Positions 15,682 through 18,882 of a stretch of 18,882 bases of DNA are shown here, piece after piece (position 1 is the first letter of the stretch; each line of letters starts with the position of its first letter). Position numbers and translations under genes: made by a program. The DNA lies in contig DAOWFR010000069.1 of NCBI GenBank assembly GCA_030637925.1, positions 1 through 18,882 of the forward strand. The letters are read 5' to 3'. This DNA is from Methanobacteriota archaeon. Lineage in GTDB: Archaea; Nanobdellota; Nanobdellia; Woesearchaeales; SM23-78. Under the pieces are notes generated by a model. It saw only the letters and a list, made by a program, of their open reading frames with translations, was not told the origin of the DNA and did no database searches.

Positions 15682-17375
15682 GACAAGGCTCAAAAAACAT
15701 TAATGTAAACATAGAATTAACTGATCATTGCAATCTATCCTGTATACATTGTATTCAGACGTTAAGAAAAGAAAAAATACATAACAAAGAAAAAACCTTT
15801 CTTGCCTTTAATAACTGGAAAAAAATTCTTAATGATTTAAAATTATTTAATGAACCAATAAACATAATCCCTTTTTGGGCAGGAGAGCCTATGCTTCATC
15901 CTCGATTCAATGAGTTTATAAGATATGCTTTTGAACAAAACAACAATAATTCAAGCTTTAACTATTTTAACATAAATATTAATGGAACCTTATTAGATAA
16001 AAAGACTACTCAGAACATACTTTGCTGTGCTGGTCTATCAAATCAGAAGAAAGGCACTTTTGAAAGAATACATTTTTCTTTGGATGCAGTAACACCTGAA
16101 ACTTTCAAGAAAATAAAAGGGGTTGACTTGTATAACCAAACCATTCAAAATATAGTGTATTTCATAAAAGAAAGAAACAGAAAAAAACTAGACTATCCTA
16201 AGATAAGTGTTGCTCTAATTGTAATGGACGAAAATAAGCACGAGGCAGAAAAGTTCCTTAATTTCTGGAAGAGCATACTCCCTGATGCAGAAGTGTGTTA
16301 CAACTGGCCAACAAAAAGAAAAGATGCTATTTATTTCAGAAAGCTTAATCATGAAGACTATGAGCACGCACAAGAAATCCACAAACAAACATGTTTTGAA
16401 CTTAATCTTATCACAAAAGAGGATCTGAAAAATCAAATAAGCAAGGAGTGCTACATAACAGAACGCGATGCAAATATAAAAGGTGAAGCACAACCATGTG
16501 CAGATCTGAGGGAAACCATTACAATAGATGCATATGGTAATGTCACAACCTGTTGTTTTGATATTAACATGGAGAACAAATTAGGGAACATTCATAGTGA
16601 AAATCTTTACTATTTATGGAACAACAGGAAGATAAATGGGTGGAGAAAAGCTCAACTTAAAGGAGATTTTAAAAAATCAGGTCCTCTTTGCGCACGATGT
16701 TCATTTAGAAGTATAGGAAATCTATCTTCACCAAAAATACAGGAGTGCAAAGAAAAAGAAGCATTGATCTCATACTTAAAGGATATCAAGAAAGACATGT
16801 CTTTAAAGAAAAAGAAAACAGATCTAATAAGGAAAGAATTCTCTGTTTTTATAAAGAAATCAAAAATCAATGCAAAGGAAAAAGGGCCTTTGAAAAAATA
16901 TTTGGAAAAATTAATTGCTAAATATGAAAAGGAGAAGGGTTACTTGTTTGATGAATTTCTAAAAGAACAAAAATTGCATGAGACTATAAAAGAGGGTGTT
17001 GATAAAATACTTGAAAAAAAGCAAGATCAAATTAGAGAGAAAGATAAGATAATAAAAAAATTAGACGAACAAATAAAGGAGATACACAAACAAAAAAACA
17101 AAGAAATACAAAAACTACAACAACAAATACAACAAACACACAAACAAAAAAACAAAGAGATTAAAAGACAAAAAACACTTAACCAAAAGAAGAAAGAAGG
17201 AATAAAAAGACTAAGTAAAGAACTGGAAGCGGCAAAAAAAGAATTAAGAAACACAAAAAAAGAACTTACATGGAGAAAAGAAGCACTAGAATCTATCTAC
17301 AACTCAAGATTATACAAACACCTATGCAAACCAGTATGGGATGTGCATAACAAAATAATAAAAAAGAAGAAGTAG
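15678..17375 (+). CDS. Radical SAM/SPASM protein fused to a coiled coil and the shared C-terminal tail
   Basis: A 565-residue protein. Residues 1 to about 260 are a radical SAM domain: NIELTDHCNLSCIHC holds the CX3CX2C triad (Cys18, Cys22, Cys25), WAGEP (68-72, Trp in place of the first Gly of GGEP), NING and SLDAVTPETF follow. Residues about 270-345 look like a SPASM region for extra Fe-S clusters: Cys274, Cys292, Cys293, Cys338 and Cys341, with ITIDAYGNVTTCCFD (281-295) and LGNIHS. A Lys/Glu-rich region (about 360-530) is a long coiled coil. It ends in the tail ELTWRKEALESIYNSRLY (529-546) and KHLCKPVWDVHNKII shared with the preceding GT4. The ATG overlaps the GT4 stop (ATGA). SPASM enzymes often modify peptides or sugars. 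Here the docking tail and neighbours suggest a glycan or glycan-linked substrate, which is inference. Confidence 0.85.
   Translation: MRQGSKNINVNIELTDHCNLSCIHCIQTLRKEKIHNKEKTFLAFNNWKKILNDLKLFNEPINIIPFWAGEPMLHPRFNEFIRYAFEQNNNNSSFNYFNININGTLLDKKTTQNILCCAGLSNQKKGTFERIHFSLDAVTPETFKKIKGVDLYNQTIQNIVYFIKERNRKKLDYPKISVALIVMDENKHEAEKFLNFWKSILPDAEVCYNWPTKRKDAIYFRKLNHEDYEHAQEIHKQTCFELNLITKEDLKNQISKECYITERDANIKGEAQPCADLRETITIDAYGNVTTCCFDINMENKLGNIHSENLYYLWNNRKINGWRKAQLKGDFKKSGPLCARCSFRSIGNLSSPKIQECKEKEALISYLKDIKKDMSLKKKKTDLIRKEFSVFIKKSKINAKEKGPLKKYLEKLIAKYEKEKGYLFDEFLKEQKLHETIKEGVDKILEKKQDQIREKDKIIKKLDEQIKEIHKQKNKEIQKLQQQIQQTHKQKNKEIKRQKTLNQKKKEGIKRLSKELEAAKKELRNTKKELTWRKEALESIYNSRLYKHLCKPVWDVHNKIIKKKK
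17122..17372 (+). repeat. Direct repeat, copy 2: 3' module encoding coiled coil plus shared tail
   Basis: Copy 2 of the module described at 15425-15654, here closing the radical SAM gene. It also contains the second of two short in-frame repeats (20 identical bases at 17085-17104 and 17139-17158, 54 bases apart), so the coiled coil was lengthened locally as well. Confidence 0.88.
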
Positions 17376-17378
17376 AAC

Positions 17379-18374
17379 ATGATATCAGTCAGTCAAAAAT
17401 GGGGACAGGATTATCTTAAGCATATAAATGATAGATGCAAAGCTCCCACACCAAGCATTATGATAATGCTCCTTAACACAAAATGCAATCTTAGGTGCCA
17501 GTTCTGTGATTTGTACAAGGGGAATGAAGAGATCACCTTTGAGGACTGCATCAAGGTTTTGGCTGAGGGAGCAGAGCTTGGGGTTAGCAATCTTGTGTTA
17601 ACTGGAGGAGAACCTTTTTTGCATAAAGACTTGTTTAGGATTATAAAATATGCAAAGGAATTAGGATATGGAGTGAATGTAACTACAAACGGAACTTTGA
17701 TTAATGAAACCCTAGAGAAAATTGTTGATTCTGGAGTTGACTCTGTAAGTGTTTCAATTGACGGATTAGAGAAAACACACGATATGTTAAGAGGAAAGAA
17801 AGGGTCTTTTAAAAAGGCATTTGAAGGAATAAAGCTTTTGGTTAAAAAGCTTGGTAAGAAGAAGGTTGCAATATACTTTGTTGTCACAAATAAGAATGTA
17901 AAAGAATTGAAAGAAATCTATGATATCTCATTACAACTAGGTGTTAAATTTGATTTCTGGCCTGTAAATGATGTAAAAGAGTTTTATTTAAAAAAGGATG
18001 ATGATATTAAAGAGTATAGTGAATTCATTGATTATATTGATAAAAAGGACCCTAATTTTAAGGGAAAAAAAGAATACTATAAAAAAGCATTAGATTATCA
18101 CCAGGAAAAAGATATGAGGGTTAGGTGTTTAGGGCTCTGCAATCATTTTGGTATTAATGTTAATGGAGAGCTTCAACCTTGTTGTATGTGGGGAGGTCAT
18201 GCGCTTAAAATTGGAAATGTGTTTCATAATTCATTAGCTGAGCTGTGGCATTCTGACAAAGCAAGAGATGTTAGAAAGCAGATTTTTGAAAAAGGATGTA
18301 GAAATGAGTGTTACAACCATGCATTGTACGAATTCTCACAGATTACAAATATGAGTTTTGTGGTGAGGGAATGA
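17379..18374 (+). CDS. Radical SAM/SPASM domain protein
   Basis: A 331-residue protein of normal length for a radical SAM/SPASM enzyme, without the coiled-coil tail of its neighbour. LNTKCNLRCQFC gives the cluster triad Cys36, Cys40 and Cys43. LTGGEPFLH (74-82) binds SAM, VTTNGTLIN (101-109) and SVSIDGLEKTHD follow in the expected order. The C-terminal part has GINVNGELQPCCMWGG, KIGNVFHNSLAELWHS and CRNECYNH, which is the Cys pattern of a SPASM/twitch region with one or two extra clusters. The closest general family is the MoaA/PqqE/AnSME-like group. The start is 3 bases after the previous stop and its stop overlaps the next ATG. Substrate and reaction are unknown. It could act on the same product as the preceding and following radical SAM proteins. 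Confidence 0.87.
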   Translation: MISVSQKWGQDYLKHINDRCKAPTPSIMIMLLNTKCNLRCQFCDLYKGNEEITFEDCIKVLAEGAELGVSNLVLTGGEPFLHKDLFRIIKYAKELGYGVNVTTNGTLINETLEKIVDSGVDSVSVSIDGLEKTHDMLRGKKGSFKKAFEGIKLLVKKLGKKKVAIYFVVTNKNVKELKEIYDISLQLGVKFDFWPVNDVKEFYLKKDDDIKEYSEFIDYIDKKDPNFKGKKEYYKKALDYHQEKDMRVRCLGLCNHFGINVNGELQPCCMWGGHALKIGNVFHNSLAELWHSDKARDVRKQIFEKGCRNECYNHALYEFSQITNMSFVVRE

Positions 18375-18882
18375 ATCTAATCTTAAGATTTAGGAATCAG
18401 CTTGTTCATAGAGAGATCTTATCAAGAATAAACAGGGTAATGTTAAAACCTAGTATGGTTCATGTATCCATTACTGACAGGTGCAATTTAAGGTGTAGGG
18501 TGTGTGATATATGGAAAACGCAGATTAAGAAAGAGCTAAGTACAAAGGAATGGATTGGTATTATTAAGCAGCTCAGAGCCTGGCTAGGTCCTTTTAGTCT
18601 TAAGTTTGCAGGAGGAGAACCATTAGTCAGAAAAGATATCACAGATATAATTAAGTATGCTTATCAAAGAGATATATTCACAGGGCTATCAACAAACGGA
18701 CTTTTGATTAATTCTGATATGGCTAAGGATTTAGTGAGTTCAGGATTAAATGAGATACATGTTTCTCTGGATTCTTCAAAAAAAGAGGTTCATGATTTTA
18801 TTAGAAACAAGAACGGTGTTTATGATAAGGTTGTTAATGGAATCTTTATGTTAAACAAATGGAGAAAAAAATTAAATTCCAG
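18371..18882 (+). CDS. Radical SAM domain protein, N-terminal part (cut by window edge)
   Basis: The frame opens with an ATG at 18371 that overlaps the preceding stop (ATGA) and stays open to the window edge, 170 codons. After a short basic lead, VSITDRCNLRCRVC holds the triad Cys38, Cys42 and Cys45. FAGGEPLVRKD, STNGLLIN and IHVSLDSSKKEVHDFIR follow as in MoaA/PqqE-like radical SAM proteins. It differs clearly from the protein just upstream, so it is not a recent tandem copy. The missing C-terminus would show whether it has a SPASM domain. Its coupling to the upstream gene makes it the third radical SAM enzyme of the run. Confidence 0.85.
   Translation, partial: MNLILRFRNQLVHREILSRINRVMLKPSMVHVSITDRCNLRCRVCDIWKTQIKKELSTKEWIGIIKQLRAWLGPFSLKFAGGEPLVRKDITDIIKYAYQRDIFTGLSTNGLLINSDMAKDLVSSGLNEIHVSLDSSKKEVHDFIRNKNGVYDKVVNGIFMLNKWRKKLNS

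Noticed and set aside
17085..17158. Short A-rich direct repeats resembling a CRISPR or satellite array
   Set aside because: Only two units occur, they stay in frame in a coding coiled coil, and there are no regular unique spacers.

Overview
The window reads as a piece of an AT-rich archaeal genome, most likely a small-genome DPANN-type lineage (for example Woesearchaeota or Pacearchaeota). The lineage is inference. The archaeal call rests on TATA-like boxes, some with a purine-rich BRE-like flank, about 22-31 nt ahead of start codons with no leader (3157-3170 for a GTG start at 3134; 7994-8002 for an ATG at 7972), on few Shine-Dalgarno sites, and on very Lys/Ile-rich proteins. The standard code is used. 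I see no rRNA, tRNA, CRISPR array or insertion sequence, and no gene-free stretch over about 125 bases.

Layout. Positions 1-3985 (minus strand): a membrane-anchored, carbohydrate-binding-like surface protein, then a tight operon of a GT-C membrane glycosyltransferase, a SAM methyltransferase, a drug/lipid-type ABC ATPase and the start of its ABC-2 permease. Positions 4033-6710 (plus): a multi-pass GT-C-like protein overlapping a GT4 glycosyltransferase. Positions 6719-7972 (minus): a B12-binding-type radical SAM enzyme, convergent with the GT4. Positions 8096-18882 (plus): a long co-directional run of GT2 glycosyltransferase, GT-C-like membrane protein, GT4, ABC-2 permease (Wzm-like), ABC ATPase with a coiled coil and Wzt-type C-terminal domain, GT4 with a coiled-coil tail, radical SAM/SPASM enzyme with the same tail, a second radical SAM/SPASM enzyme, and a third radical SAM enzyme cut by the window edge.

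As a whole this looks like a surface-glycan locus. Lipid-linked sugars would be made by the GT2 and GT-C proteins, chains assembled by the GT4 enzymes at the cytoplasmic face, and the product exported by the Wzm/Wzt-type ABC transporter. The most unusual element is a C-terminal module (coiled coil plus a conserved roughly 30-residue tail) shared by two adjacent and otherwise unrelated enzymes, a GT4 and a radical SAM protein. Two 58-base blocks of it are identical at the DNA level. The module looks like a common docking tag that would bring sugar transfer and radical chemistry to one site, perhaps next to the exporter whose ATPase also carries a coiled-coil linker. Together with three successive radical SAM genes, this could be a glycan-modifying system that has not been described; function is inferred from context only.
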